This document shows positions 9,011 to 18,948 of a DNA stretch of 64,000 bases, piece after piece. Made by a program: the position numbers and the translations under genes. A model generated the notes under the pieces. It was not told where the DNA came from, did not search any database, and saw nothing but the letters and a program-made list of their open reading frames with translations. Source of the stretch: Sphingobacterium alkalisoli (GTDB taxonomy: Bacteria; Bacteroidota; Bacteroidia; Sphingobacteriales; Sphingobacteriaceae); contig NZ_SUKA01000003.1 in NCBI RefSeq assembly GCF_005049105.1, forward strand, positions 496,001-560,000, read 5' to 3'. Position 1 is the first letter of the stretch. Every line of letters starts with the position of its first letter.

Positions 9011-11371
9011 TTATTCGCCAAACCGATAGCTAACGGAAACAATTATTTTTTGATTGTCCGGAAAATCCGAATGGTATACAATGAGGTCGCCGTATTGACT
9101 CGTATATCTGGGGTTTGCATTTCGTATAAGTCCAGTCGCCGCAATTTTTACCATAGCACGATCTTTCCACATCTTTTTCTCTGCAGCGAGATCGAGCCCA
9201 TATCGCCGATCGGAACGTGTTGCTCCGGTCGTTACGCCCGAGTTATAGTATGCCGAAGCCTCCCCTCTCAGCCCCGGGGTAAAGTGAAGCGTATGCTTGC
9301 TATTTGCAGACCAGCTGCTACCACTATTGTCTAATGTAATATCATTTATCGCTCCACTATAGCTATTATAAAAACCATTGAGGTAATGACTGGCGGTCCA
9401 CCACGAACTAAAGCTGTTATTGTACATCATGCTGGCACTATAGTTCCGATAACGGCCTATATTTTCCGGCCTTGTCAAATTTTCAGCGGGCAGGCTTCCC
9501 ACTCGGCTCACCCAATTTATTACATTCAGACCATAGCTCATGCTCAGCGTGGTAAACAATTTATTCCTAAATCCGTGTCCCAGCTCAGCGATGTAGCTCC
9601 GTTCAGGTTGAAGGTTTGGGTTTCCTTCTGTATAACTATATGCATCCTCGTATATCCTAAAAGCATTAATGTCGTGATCTCCCGGACGTTCGATTCTACT
9701 GCTTACTGAAGCACGAAACAGGTGTTGTTCATTGAGGTGATAAGTAGCCGACGCATTTGGGAAGATATGCATATAACGTTGCCTATTTGTTTCTTGAAGC
9801 GTCATCTGTTCAGCCTTGATAAAGGTATATTCTCCACGCAGCCCAACCTGGTATTCCAGCTTCTGCAGCTTACCGGAGAATATAAAATAGAGCGCTTCAA
9901 TATGTTGCGTATATTGAAAACGATTAGAGGTCGTATAATCACGCACCCAGCGGTTATCCTGTAGCGTGTCATTCGCAACGTCATTATTTATAAAAAAATA
10001 CGTAGCCTTCCATCCCAATTCCAGTTTTCCTGCGTCTCCTAAAGGTGCGCTATAATCCAACCTACCGGCATAGGTCGTATTACTCAATGCTTGTTTATTC
10101 GTACGTGCTGTGTTACCGCGGTCTGTTCCCTCCCTGTCAAAGAAATTCGTCTGAAAAATATTGTCATATTCATTCGTATGTGGCGCATAGTCTAGGTTTA
10201 TTTTTAGGAAATGGTCTTCTCCTTCGTATTTATTGACATAGTTTATATTAAAAGTCAAGTTGTTATACATTTCATCAAAGCGATTATTTGTCGTAGCCCG
10301 CTCCATGTCCACATGCGTACGGTCGTCTATCCACATGTCTATATCTGCTGCGCTAATGAAGCGGCCTCTCATCCAGTGGAAACTGGCATCCAACACTCCA
10401 CCGTCATCAAAGGTATAGCTTGCTCCTGTGCGCAAGCTGTGGTATCGTCCCGGATCAAGCCGTTTCTCTTCCTTTTGCCGCTGTACCATTGTGACGCAAC
10501 CATCCGTATAAAATTTGCGCTCAATTGCCGAACTATCTTTTGATTGCTCATAGCCGAGCGACCCATTTATGTACATATCCAGGCTATTGACCCGGTAATG
10601 AATTCCACCACCTCCGACACCCTGCGAACCACGCGACCGCGAGCCCCTAACGAATACGTCGCCGCCAAAACCTAATTTTTTATTGCGTTTGGTCACTATG
10701 TTAATGATACCCGCAGTTCCCGCAGCGTCCTCCCGGGTCGATGGATTACTCATCAATTCCAGCTTTGCTACATCGCTGGCCTGCATACCCCGGAGCATGC
10801 TGGCCAACTGTTCGCCCGAAAGATAGGTATCCCGACCGTCAATAATCACCCGTGCACCTGCACGGCCTTGAATCGAAAAATTACCTTTTCCATCGGCCAA
10901 TACGCCTGGAGTTTTCTCCAGTAGCTCCAACAGGTTATTTCCCTCGCTCAGAACCGTACCTTCCACGTCGACCACCATCTTATCTACATATTGTCTAATT
11001 CCAGGCTGTTTACCCACCACGCTCACCGCTTCAATTTCCTGCCCCACAGCCCGTAAGATGACCGGTACTGCCGTATGGAGCCCCCCTGTTTTCAAATCAA
11101 GATCAGCACTCAGATGCGGCTCAAACCCCAAGATCTTGTAGTGCAGTTTATAGGTTCCCGGCCTATCCACCCGAAAGCTGAAATTCCCCCGCTGATCCGT
11201 TTTCTGTTGGGCGTAGACCAGCGAATCCGGTATAGATAATAAACTTATGCTGGCATCACCCAACGCATTCCCCTCCTCTGTCAATACTTTTCCAGATAAG
11301 GATACTTGCGCAGTCAATGCCGTATGTATAAAAAAAGATAACGCCAATAAAAACACGTATTTCGCACTCAT
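9011..11371 (-). CDS. Outer-membrane beta-barrel family protein with N-terminal carboxypeptidase-regulatory-like domain
   Basis: A 786-residue protein with a signal peptide (cleavage near LTAQ). Residues ~24-110 are a CarboxypepD_reg-like domain (VSLSGKVLTEEGNALGDASI), followed by a plug-like domain (~130-230; NLLELLEKTPGVLADGKGN, GTAGIINIVTKRNKK) and a long OMP_b-brl_3 barrel. It lacks an obvious TonB box. Such proteins are often paired with LytS/LytTR genes in Bacteroidota, as here: the kinase gene starts 98 bases downstream on the same strand. The ligand is unknown; with siderophore genes nearby, metal or peptide uptake is possible. Confidence 0.85.
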   Translation of the reverse strand: MSAKYVFLLALSFFIHTALTAQVSLSGKVLTEEGNALGDASISLLSIPDSLVYAQQKTDQRGNFSFRVDRPGTYKLHYKILGFEPHLSADLDLKTGGLHTAVPVILRAVGQEIEAVSVVGKQPGIRQYVDKMVVDVEGTVLSEGNNLLELLEKTPGVLADGKGNFSIQGRAGARVIIDGRDTYLSGEQLASMLRGMQASDVAKLELMSNPSTREDAAGTAGIINIVTKRNKKLGFGGDVFVRGSRSRGSQGVGGGGIHYRVNSLDMYINGSLGYEQSKDSSAIERKFYTDGCVTMVQRQKEEKRLDPGRYHSLRTGASYTFDDGGVLDASFHWMRGRFISAADIDMWIDDRTHVDMERATTNNRFDEMYNNLTFNINYVNKYEGEDHFLKINLDYAPHTNEYDNIFQTNFFDREGTDRGNTARTNKQALSNTTYAGRLDYSAPLGDAGKLELGWKATYFFINNDVANDTLQDNRWVRDYTTSNRFQYTQHIEALYFIFSGKLQKLEYQVGLRGEYTFIKAEQMTLQETNRQRYMHIFPNASATYHLNEQHLFRASVSSRIERPGDHDINAFRIYEDAYSYTEGNPNLQPERSYIAELGHGFRNKLFTTLSMSYGLNVINWVSRVGSLPAENLTRPENIGRYRNYSASMMYNNSFSSWWTASHYLNGFYNSYSGAINDITLDNSGSSWSANSKHTLHFTPGLRGEASAYYNSGVTTGATRSDRRYGLDLAAEKKMWKDRAMVKIAATGLIRNANPRYTSQYGDLIVYHSDFPDNQKIIVSVSYRFGE

Positions 11372-11450
11372 GTATAAAGAATCAATTGATGTTAAAAAAA
11401 TTAACTACCCAACATATCGGCACCATCTGGTTACCAGTAGATCGTAGCCA

Positions 11451-12596
11451 CTATTTGCGCTTACCCAGCCATACGCAAAAACCTGTTATGGGTAAAGATG
11501 CACAGATAAGACTCGCAAAAAAATAAAGCCATTTGGTAAACATTCCACCAATGTATCCCGTGTGCAGTCCGTAATTCGCACGCATAAACCAGTTTGCAGT
11601 ATCCTCCTCGTCCATCGGTTTGTCCGAGCTCGATAACAAATTAAGGTTCTCGCGATCAAAGTACAGCACACGCCATGTACCGCCCGTCATATCGGTACAT
11701 GCATAAATAGCTTCGTCGGTGTCCTTCGGGAAGTGAATACTGATTTCCATTGGGTTGTGCTTCGCTATCTCGTGTGTCACTTTATGCCAAATGACATCCA
11801 TCTTTTTATCCATACCTGTCGGCAGGGGGCTCGTCCATTTTTCGATCACATACATCGGCGGATCAATCGCTTTAGTCCCGCCCAAGGCCGAAAAGACACT
11901 TTCGCGAACCACGATAAACCCCATAACCAATCCTGTAAACGCCATTAATAGCCCCAATAAAAGGGCATAGAAACCCAATACATTATGAAGATCGTAATTG
12001 ATCCGCTTCCATTTGCCCTTCCAAGTAATCATAAAAGCCTGCCTCATCTGCCGCTTTTTCCACTTTTTAGGCCACCACAGTACAATACCTGTAAGCAACA
12101 GCAGGCCAAATATGAGGGTGGTCCAAGACACTACCGCCCTTCCGAGTTCAGGGGGCATCCACAGGTTGCGATGCCCCTCGTCTATCTCATGGAAAAAATC
12201 TTCATGATCAATCTGCGCCAATACCTTTCCAGTATAGGGATTCGCATAAATCAAGAGTTCACTGTCGTCGGGCGTGATTTTTACAGGGGCATCATCACCA
12301 TAGTACCAGAATTTTCGAATGTGCATATCCGGTATCTGCTGCGCTACCCGTTTGCGCATCTCCGAGGGGGGTAGAAGATTTTCTTGTCCCAGGTTTTCTA
12401 CGTTCCACCAGGGGCGCGACCATTCCGTAATCTCTTTTTGAAAGACTAAGATACAGCCCGTTAGACTGATAAGTACTACAGGGATACCCGATACAATACC
12501 CACCCACAGATGAAACCAATCGTTTGCACGTCGCCACCAAACTTTCTTCTGCTTTTTCTTTCTAGAACGGATGGGATTCTTTTTCTCCTCGATCAT
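11451..12596 (-). CDS. PepSY-associated transmembrane protein (siderophore-iron reductase-like)
   Basis: A 381-residue membrane protein of the PepSY_TM family. Visible segments: a basic N-terminus (KKKQKKVWWRR), TM1 ~30-55 (WVGIVSGIPVVLISLTGCILVF), a PepSY-like periplasmic part (~60-145), TM2 ~155-175, TM3 ~205-230 (LGFYALLLGLLMAFTGLVMGF), a second periplasmic loop, and TM4 at the end. TM-embedded His (FHLW, DLHNVLGF) fit heme ligation in FoxB-like reductases. It starts 9 bases after the DUF4374 gene and closes the iron operon. The likely role is inner-membrane reduction or handling of ferri-siderophore, inferred from family and context. Confidence 0.85.
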   Translation of the reverse strand: MIEEKKNPIRSRKKKQKKVWWRRANDWFHLWVGIVSGIPVVLISLTGCILVFQKEITEWSRPWWNVENLGQENLLPPSEMRKRVAQQIPDMHIRKFWYYGDDAPVKITPDDSELLIYANPYTGKVLAQIDHEDFFHEIDEGHRNLWMPPELGRAVVSWTTLIFGLLLLTGIVLWWPKKWKKRQMRQAFMITWKGKWKRINYDLHNVLGFYALLLGLLMAFTGLVMGFIVVRESVFSALGGTKAIDPPMYVIEKWTSPLPTGMDKKMDVIWHKVTHEIAKHNPMEISIHFPKDTDEAIYACTDMTGGTWRVLYFDRENLNLLSSSDKPMDEEDTANWFMRANYGLHTGYIGGMFTKWLYFFASLICASLPITGFCVWLGKRK

Positions 12597-12605
12597 TAAA
12601 ACGTA

Positions 12606-13811
12606 TTATTTCAGTTTATCAATACGAGAAAAGGAATTGTAACCACCCTGTATGCTCAAGCCCCGGGTTACTTTATCGCTGTCAGCGTCATAAATCCAGA
12701 TATAATCCGTTCCTTGTCCGGATAAAACCGCTATATAGGCTTTACCATCTTCCACGTAAATGTTTCTTTCGCCCGACGCAACTGCAGGTATCTCCGTCAA
12801 TTTGCGCACCTCATTTCCTGTCGCCAGATCAAGGATAATGTATCCGAATTTCGTGTTTTCATAGCCTTCCATTTCTTGCACCTTTAAGATCGCCTTTCCG
12901 TTACCGAGATCCATAAATACCCCGGCAGCTGCCTCTTTACCGGTTTCCTGTAATACATCCACATAATACGTTTTATCCAGCTCATCTTCCCCTTTTTTGA
13001 TCCGGTAGATTCCTTTTGGCGCACGCGATCCGTTCTCGTTCCAAACTAGATTCCAGCTGGTCAGGAAGTACATATCGCCGTTATGATCCACAAAAGAAGT
13101 TGCAAAATATCCCGATGTGTTGCCCACTCCTACTGATCGGTCGTCCGTAGAGATGTTGGTCACGGCAAATCCCGGGTAGCTCACCGCCATGGTGTACAAG
13201 CGTGGATATACGCGAAAAGCAGTAGTATTTTGCATATTTACCGAAAAAAATAATTTACCATCTTTAAATTGAAGATCTCCACCTACCAGATATTTGTTAT
13301 AGCTTTCAGGCCGTTGGGGAAGACCAGTAATAGTACCTGTGGTAATAGACAGATCGTCTGTGTCGATGACGACAGTATTCACCGCATCGCCCGACGCGTT
13401 ATTTCCGATCATCACGAGTGTATGATCATTTACCCAGGTATGACCAGCCAGAGAAGCCAGATGCGAAAACGGAACCTCCTTCACGACATTCACCGCTCCA
13501 TTCTCGAGCTTATATTTTCCCAATCTTCCTTCCGCTGCATTATAAAAGTAATAGAAGCCGTCTTTCACAATAACAGAGTTGTTCAGCTTGGTTGTCACGT
13601 CGATCCCATTTCCCTGCAATTTAGTCGATCCTTGTGTCAGGTCGTTCACGTTAAGCGCATAATAACTGGTATTGGGCCAGGTTCCTAACTGAATCCACAA
13701 GGCAAAGGCCGCATCATCCGCTACGGGAATGTCGTCGTCATTGTTGTCTTTCTTACAAGAAGTAGTGCATATAAGCAGCACCAAGGCTAATTTTAAAAAT
13801 TTAGTATACAT
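12606..13811 (-). CDS. DUF4374 lipoprotein (iron-uptake operon)
   Basis: A 401-residue lipoprotein (lipobox LLICTTSC, Cys ~19) followed by an acidic linker (DDDIPVADD) and a beta-propeller-like body with repeated FYYFYNAAEGRLGKY, FKDGKLFFSVN and GDMYFLTSW segments. This matches DUF4374, a family that follows TonB-dependent receptors in Bacteroidota iron loci. Its start is 6 bases after the receptor stop. A second, diverged member lies upstream of the receptor. An outer-membrane siderophore-binding or surface role is inferred from context only. Confidence 0.82.
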   Translation of the reverse strand: MYTKFLKLALVLLICTTSCKKDNNDDDIPVADDAAFALWIQLGTWPNTSYYALNVNDLTQGSTKLQGNGIDVTTKLNNSVIVKDGFYYFYNAAEGRLGKYKLENGAVNVVKEVPFSHLASLAGHTWVNDHTLVMIGNNASGDAVNTVVIDTDDLSITTGTITGLPQRPESYNKYLVGGDLQFKDGKLFFSVNMQNTTAFRVYPRLYTMAVSYPGFAVTNISTDDRSVGVGNTSGYFATSFVDHNGDMYFLTSWNLVWNENGSRAPKGIYRIKKGEDELDKTYYVDVLQETGKEAAAGVFMDLGNGKAILKVQEMEGYENTKFGYIILDLATGNEVRKLTEIPAVASGERNIYVEDGKAYIAVLSGQGTDYIWIYDADSDKVTRGLSIQGGYNSFSRIDKLK

Positions 13812-13817
13812 GTTGAT

Positions 13818-16199
13818 TTAGTTATTTTGAATTAATAAGTAACGAAGTTTTACATAGCATGCTCTGCCGGGCCTTTGCAAGCGAAAATTATCAAACGTAA
13901 GTTCATTTGTGAGGTTTCTACATTCAAACGAAATATTGTACTTACCGCCCGGTGTAGCATAGGATACAATGGCACTATGGATCAATTGCTTTGGGATAAT
14001 CTCTGTTGAATTTTCGGTCGATATATTTGCCCAGGAACGGTAATACCACTGCGTAAAGTGCGTCATCAGGTTGAGCTGCAGGCGGCTGTCGTAATTTGGC
14101 CATCCCTGCTTGGTAATGCCCAGATCAAAATTCCCGAATAACCACGGACGGTTAGGGATTTCGCTTTCATACGTACTGGAGATTCCGTTAGATGGATCGT
14201 TATTCAAGTACTTGGTATTATCAATCGCCTGTTGGTACGTCAGGTTAACCATGGCCGACAACCAATTTCCATACCCATACCGCACTTCGCCTTCTACACC
14301 ACGCACCAAGCTGTTGGTCAGGTTCTGGTACTGTATCATATTATTTGCGTACTGATTCGGAGAGATAAAATCCTTGACGTTGCGATACGTACCGAGCGCT
14401 TCCACAAACCAATCGTGCTTGCCCGACTGCAGCCCGTAATACAGTCCCAGATTCATGTTGTTGCTGGCCTCCGGCTTTAGGTCAAGGTTGTTAAATATCT
14501 GGAAACCATCACCAAACATCTCGTTAACATCCTGTAAGCGGTACGTGTTTTCATACGATGCCTTAATACCTGCATGCGGTGCCCATTTATAAACCGAAGC
14601 GATCGCATAACCATAATAACTGTTGTAATCCGACACATTCACCATGCCCTGCACCCCATAATCATACTGTCGCTTTTCCGTGCTCAATCCATAATATTTA
14701 GCCATGAAGGTGTTTGTCCACCGGTCAAACCATTCGTGCTGGTAAGCCAATCCGACAATATGTTTACCCAACTTCCCTGGCATATCATCATTTTCAACAT
14801 AATAGGCGTTGTATGCATTATTCTCAATCTGGTCTAGGGTATAATTCAAACTTAGCTTATGATGGCCAGATAGGCGATAATTGGCATTTGCCCGTGTAAA
14901 TATACGTGGCCTTTTTACTGTCGCTAGCCCAAATGTTCCCGTCTCTGAATTTCCTTCCGTATACGAGCCGTCCCAACGGTAGTTACGGAGCACCGTGTCG
15001 GCCACTACGCTATAGTCCCTAGAATAGTTTGCAAATAAGCTGAGGTCAAGCTTATCGGCCAACAAACCTGTTTTGCTATAGCGAAGGCTAGCTGCTTTTG
15101 CGTTTCCGTCGCGACTTACATTGCCGTAAACAATAGATTGCCTTACACCGGTTTGCACCTGCTTGTCAAAATCAGTATAACCTACCCCAATAAAAAGAGC
15201 ATCTGCCCAGGATTTATTGACTACGCCGACCTCAAAACGCCCCATTATCGAACGGTATCTGTCATTAAAACGTGGCAGATCGCGTAATACGAAGGCATTA
15301 TTCTCCACTGCCTCTACATCGCGCATGAGGTAATTATTTTTAGAATAGTTTAAAAAACCACTTGCTTTGAATACCAGCCCAGTGGGATGATGCACATATT
15401 GTGTATTCAAAGCAGACTGATTACTTTGAAAAGACCCATAACTATGGCTGATATCCAAATAATTTGCTAGCGATTTGTTCGTCACGATATTGACCGCGCC
15501 GCCCAACGCATCGGATCCCAACTCGATCGGCGCCACACCCTTGTATACTTCTATCCGGTCGGCCAGGTTTACCGGTATATTGTTAAGCGACATTGCGCTC
15601 CCCATGATATCGAGCGGCACCCCATCCATAAAAAACTTAACAGCACTGCCGGATAACCCATTGACCGAAAACTCAAAGTCGGAACCCATACCTCCCTGCT
15701 CTCTGACCTTTACACCCGTTGAACGGTTAAGTACCTGATTTAGATCGGCCGTTGTATTGGCAAGCCTACGCGTATCGATCGCATTAACCGCAAATCCCTG
15801 CTCCTTCAGTTGGCGTGTTTCCGAACGGCCGGCAACTGCTACTTCATCCATCTGTCGCGCATTTCGCCTAAGGATGATCAGGTTGGTATTTACCCGGTCC
15901 GGCTGTTGCGCCTCTATTTCCTGCCGCTGTACCCTGAAACCAATACTGCTCAATGCTATCGAATAGCTTCCGGTATTTGGCACGGGAAGAAGAAATACGC
16001 CAGCTTGATCGGTACGGGTCGAATGTGCTGTTTCTGCAATTTTTACCGTTACCCCTTCCAGAGGGGTATTATCCGCGTCAACGACCCGTGCCGTAATGAC
16101 ATATTGTTGTTGCGTCTGCCCTAGCCCCTGGAGCAGGATCATCGCAAAAAGAAAAATTAAACTGATGCGGAACCCCTTATTCCTAAAAAATGCGACCAT
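13818..16199 (-). CDS. TonB-dependent siderophore-type receptor
   Basis: A 793-residue outer-membrane receptor: signal peptide to ~LGQTQ, CarboxypepD_reg-like domain (~32-115, ITARVVDADNTPLEGVTV), plug domain (~130-245: LKEQGFAVNAIDTRRLANTTADLNQ is a TonB plug signature; VAPIELGSDALGGAVNIVTNK closes it), and a 22-strand-type barrel ending in a terminal strand with aromatic residues. It lies in a sigma/anti-sigma/DUF4374/PepSY operon, so uptake of a ferric siderophore is the likely role. It starts 94 bases after the upstream DUF4374 gene. Confidence 0.9.
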   Translation of the reverse strand: MVAFFRNKGFRISLIFLFAMILLQGLGQTQQQYVITARVVDADNTPLEGVTVKIAETAHSTRTDQAGVFLLPVPNTGSYSIALSSIGFRVQRQEIEAQQPDRVNTNLIILRRNARQMDEVAVAGRSETRQLKEQGFAVNAIDTRRLANTTADLNQVLNRSTGVKVREQGGMGSDFEFSVNGLSGSAVKFFMDGVPLDIMGSAMSLNNIPVNLADRIEVYKGVAPIELGSDALGGAVNIVTNKSLANYLDISHSYGSFQSNQSALNTQYVHHPTGLVFKASGFLNYSKNNYLMRDVEAVENNAFVLRDLPRFNDRYRSIMGRFEVGVVNKSWADALFIGVGYTDFDKQVQTGVRQSIVYGNVSRDGNAKAASLRYSKTGLLADKLDLSLFANYSRDYSVVADTVLRNYRWDGSYTEGNSETGTFGLATVKRPRIFTRANANYRLSGHHKLSLNYTLDQIENNAYNAYYVENDDMPGKLGKHIVGLAYQHEWFDRWTNTFMAKYYGLSTEKRQYDYGVQGMVNVSDYNSYYGYAIASVYKWAPHAGIKASYENTYRLQDVNEMFGDGFQIFNNLDLKPEASNNMNLGLYYGLQSGKHDWFVEALGTYRNVKDFISPNQYANNMIQYQNLTNSLVRGVEGEVRYGYGNWLSAMVNLTYQQAIDNTKYLNNDPSNGISSTYESEIPNRPWLFGNFDLGITKQGWPNYDSRLQLNLMTHFTQWYYRSWANISTENSTEIIPKQLIHSAIVSYATPGGKYNISFECRNLTNELTFDNFRLQRPGRACYVKLRYLLIQNN

Positions 16200-16293
16200 G
16201 ATTCTTTACTTGATACAATACCATAGTAGCACAACTGCGTATTTTCCGCAATGCGATCTTATCTTTTTTTAGAATAAATTTAAATAAGGTGGT

Positions 16294-17529
16294 TTACTCG
16301 GTATGTAGCCGCTCTAGACGGAAGATATAATCGATGTTTCCGGCTATATGTAAGCCCATTTCGAGGTGTTGGTCTTTTGTTCGGTAAAGCCAGACATCAT
16401 TATTGCCCTTACCGTCATTTATGGTGATGTAAGCTGTATCACCCTCTACCAATACACAGGTACGCGAAGACCCTCTATCGAGTGGCAGATCTAATTTACG
16501 GCTATAGGACGGATCCAAAAGGTCGATTTCGTAGAACTCATTGTGCGGTAGCAGGTAATGTTCTTTATAATCGCGAAATAGATCTTTACGTTCACTACGG
16601 ACAATAGCTTTGTTGCCACCCAGGTACCACATACCATACGCATGGTTGTGGATTTGCGAGTCCGATACATTATAAAAGTATGAGGTATCCAGATGCTGCT
16701 CTCCTGCTTTGATCCGGTAGATTGCCGTGGGTTGTTGCGGATTTGCACCGCGCACAATTCCCGGAGCAGACATAAAGTAGAAGTCGCCTTTTTCATCTTC
16801 AAACGTATTCTGCTGCGCCGTATTAACGTTTCCAGGATAGGTTGAACGTGCATCCTTATCGACATTGAGCAGCTTCATCTCCGGATACGAGAATTGCGCC
16901 ACGTATACCGTGTCGGCAGATCCATAGCCCATTTCCGAATTGGTATAATGGTACGTATATCCCATCCATAGCTGTTCCCCTCTTTTATAGACAAACCCGA
17001 CCGACATATTATCGAAAGGACCTGCGGGTGCATCCAAAGCGAGTTCGTCAATGTGTACACGCATATCCTGTACATTGATCTTTGCATAACGCTTCTTTTT
17101 CCGTCCGACGCTATGGTTCACTATAAAAAGGTGCCTATCATCGAGAAAGAGTGCATTGTCGGGATAACTAAATCCTTCCAGGTATACGGAATCTAGCCGT
17201 AAAAACTTTTTATCCTGTATTTTCCCTTTAATGAGGTATTCGGTTTTGGAATCTACAAAGTAATAGAAGCCATCGCGAACGAGCATGTAGTACCAGATTT
17301 TGGCTGGACGGTCAAGCAAAGCCCCGTTTATCACGGGATCTATCGTACCGGTATCAAGCTGTTCGGCCTGCCAGATGTACTGCTGTCCATCTGTCGTCAT
17401 GAACAGCATGCTGTAAGGAAGCTTTTCCCTTCCTTTCTCCGGTTGGCATGAAGTAAAAGACAGCATGCCGCACAGCATACCGAAGAGAATTAAGATAACA
17501 CCAACCTTCCCCTTATTCTTTTCTTTCAT
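16294..17529 (-). CDS. Second DUF4374-like lipoprotein
   Basis: A 411-residue lipoprotein (lipobox LSFTSC, Cys ~28). Its order of motifs parallels the downstream DUF4374 protein: a short N-terminal strand, MLVRDGFYYFVDSKTEYLIKGK, NALFLDDRHLFIVNH, KGDFYFMSAPG, AIYRIKAGEQHLDTSY and a C-terminal DVWLY...GLHIAGN block (compare YIWIYDADSDKVTRGLSIQGG in the other). It is therefore a diverged paralogue in the same operon. It starts 4 bases after the anti-sigma stop, which suggests translational coupling. Two DUF4374 genes bracketing one receptor is noted as a finding. Confidence 0.75.
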   Translation of the reverse strand: MKEKNKGKVGVILILFGMLCGMLSFTSCQPEKGREKLPYSMLFMTTDGQQYIWQAEQLDTGTIDPVINGALLDRPAKIWYYMLVRDGFYYFVDSKTEYLIKGKIQDKKFLRLDSVYLEGFSYPDNALFLDDRHLFIVNHSVGRKKKRYAKINVQDMRVHIDELALDAPAGPFDNMSVGFVYKRGEQLWMGYTYHYTNSEMGYGSADTVYVAQFSYPEMKLLNVDKDARSTYPGNVNTAQQNTFEDEKGDFYFMSAPGIVRGANPQQPTAIYRIKAGEQHLDTSYFYNVSDSQIHNHAYGMWYLGGNKAIVRSERKDLFRDYKEHYLLPHNEFYEIDLLDPSYSRKLDLPLDRGSSRTCVLVEGDTAYITINDGKGNNDVWLYRTKDQHLEMGLHIAGNIDYIFRLERLHTE

Positions 17530-17533
17530 GTGC

Positions 17534-18205
17534 TTAAATGCCGAACTGTGCCCGTAACGAGTTTTGTAATAACGGAGGTAAGTCGTTCAGATCACGCTCA
17601 CTTTTGACAATAATCTCTCTATTTTTATGATCACCAAGATCCAAGGCAAAATAGGTTTCGCCCGCATTGACCAACAGTTCTTTCCGATATTCCTTATTAT
17701 CATACGAATTCTTGGCCGCGAATGCCAGTCTCATGGTTTTATTTACGGTAACTTTTACCGTGCCACAAAAATTAACGAGCTCTAATTTATCAATAAAATT
17801 GGCCTTGCTATTTTCGCCTGTCACGACACTTACACCAGCTATGCCGCTGCCAGCTACTGTTTGATCGTTTTTTATTTGGTTGTTATACGGTGTTTTACCA
17901 CTATCGAGTACCCAAAAACATATAAAACCAGCTACTAAAACAGCTGCCGCACCCCAATATGTGCTACGCAAGCGGAGGTTGTTTATAAAGGTAATTACCG
18001 TTTTCTCCCGTGGCTCTTTTTCAATTGTTTCGGCCTTTAAAGAGCCCCATATGTCTTCTTTTATCGCATTTTTATCCGCTATTTCCAACGGTGCCGATAA
18101 CACTTCATCACTATCCGTATTTAACCAAGCTTCCACCTGCGCCTTTTCCTGTTCGGAACAGCGCCCCTGATGGTATTTTGCGATAAGTTCTTTGGAAATA
18201 TCCAT
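17534..18205 (-). CDS. Anti-sigma factor-like membrane protein (FecR-like N-terminus)
   Basis: A 223-residue protein. The first ~60 residues (ELIAKYHQGRCSEQEKAQVEAWL) match the cytoplasmic sigma-binding helices of FecR-type anti-sigma factors; one membrane segment follows (~82-100, YWGAAAVLVAGFICFWVL), then a ~120-residue periplasmic domain without the usual FecR repeats (GTVKVTVNKTMRLAF, ETYFALDLGDH). It starts 52 bases after the sigma gene. It probably holds the ECF factor at the membrane until the receptor signals. The periplasmic half is unlike standard FecR and may be a short variant. Confidence 0.75.
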   Translation of the reverse strand: MDISKELIAKYHQGRCSEQEKAQVEAWLNTDSDEVLSAPLEIADKNAIKEDIWGSLKAETIEKEPREKTVITFINNLRLRSTYWGAAAVLVAGFICFWVLDSGKTPYNNQIKNDQTVAGSGIAGVSVVTGENSKANFIDKLELVNFCGTVKVTVNKTMRLAFAAKNSYDNKEYRKELLVNAGETYFALDLGDHKNREIIVKSERDLNDLPPLLQNSLRAQFGI

Positions 18206-18256
18206 AGCTAATTAGCACGATAGTTTGTACAAAAATACAAAAATAAATATGGAAAG

Positions 18257-18805
18257 TTAGGATAAGTCGGCGTTGTATTTTCCGTCTAGCTTTTTCTTCA
18301 GCAACTTCAAAGCATTTGCCCAATGGTATTCGACGGTGCGCTCCGAAATCGTCAACAGGCCGGCAATCTCCCTGTTGGTCAATCCCCTTTGATGCCGCAT
18401 CTGAAAGATTTGACGGCAATGTTGCGGTAGGCGTTCTACCAGCATTTCTAATGTTTCTGATAACGAGCGCTGCATGATGGTATCTTCCGTGATGTTCGAA
18501 TGTTTTTGGCTGTGTTCAGCAACACATTTTAAATGCTGTGCCCGTAATTGCTTATTGCGGATGTATTCAAAAACTTTAAGCTTAGCAGCCCGCAATAGAT
18601 AACGTTCGTAGGAGGTGTTAATCTCCAAGGTGTCGCGTCTTTCCCAAAGCGATTTGAAAATATCCTGCACCAGCTCTTTCGCGACCTCTAGGTCGTCGGT
18701 ATTCTTATAACATATGGTAAACACTTTCTCCCAATACGTATTATATATCTCGGTAAAGGTTTCATCATTGATGTTCAACGACGATGATTCAGCTAATTTA
18801 AACAT
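18257..18805 (-). CDS. ECF-type RNA polymerase sigma factor (FecI-like)
   Basis: The open frame reaches a TTG at 18832, but I use the ATG at 18805 because a TAnnTTTG promoter element (18830-18837) overlaps the TTG. The 182-residue product has sigma region 2 (FTEIYNTYWEKVFTICYKN, ELVQDIFKSLWERRDTL) and region 4 (LPQHCRQIFQMRHQRGLTNREIAGLLTISERTVEYH in segments), the form typical of Bacteroidota ECF factors. It heads the sigma - anti-sigma - DUF4374 - TonB receptor - DUF4374 - PepSY operon and probably switches it on when the receptor is loaded. Confidence 0.9.
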   Translation of the reverse strand: MFKLAESSSLNINDETFTEIYNTYWEKVFTICYKNTDDLEVAKELVQDIFKSLWERRDTLEINTSYERYLLRAAKLKVFEYIRNKQLRAQHLKCVAEHSQKHSNITEDTIMQRSLSETLEMLVERLPQHCRQIFQMRHQRGLTNREIAGLLTISERTVEYHWANALKLLKKKLDGKYNADLS

Positions 18806-18829
18806 TTCGGCAGTTTCAACATACAGGCG

Positions 18830-18861
18830 CAAATATACTTATTTAAAATCAATCTAAACAA
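18830..18861 (-). promoter_or_regulatory. Candidate promoter of the iron-uptake sigma operon
   Basis: Read on the minus strand, TATATTTG (18837-18830) is an exact match to the Bacteroidota -7 element TAnnTTTG, with a TTG (18861-18859) 21 bases upstream as the -33 element. Transcription would start near 18824, ahead of the ATG at 18805. Established consensus, single-site match. Confidence 0.55.
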
Positions 18862-18948
18862 GAGTAATCTGAACAAAAAAGCCACATTCACGAATAGAAC
18901 ATCATACGTCCAAACTTATATAGTAAAGCTTGAAAGTCCATGCATTTT

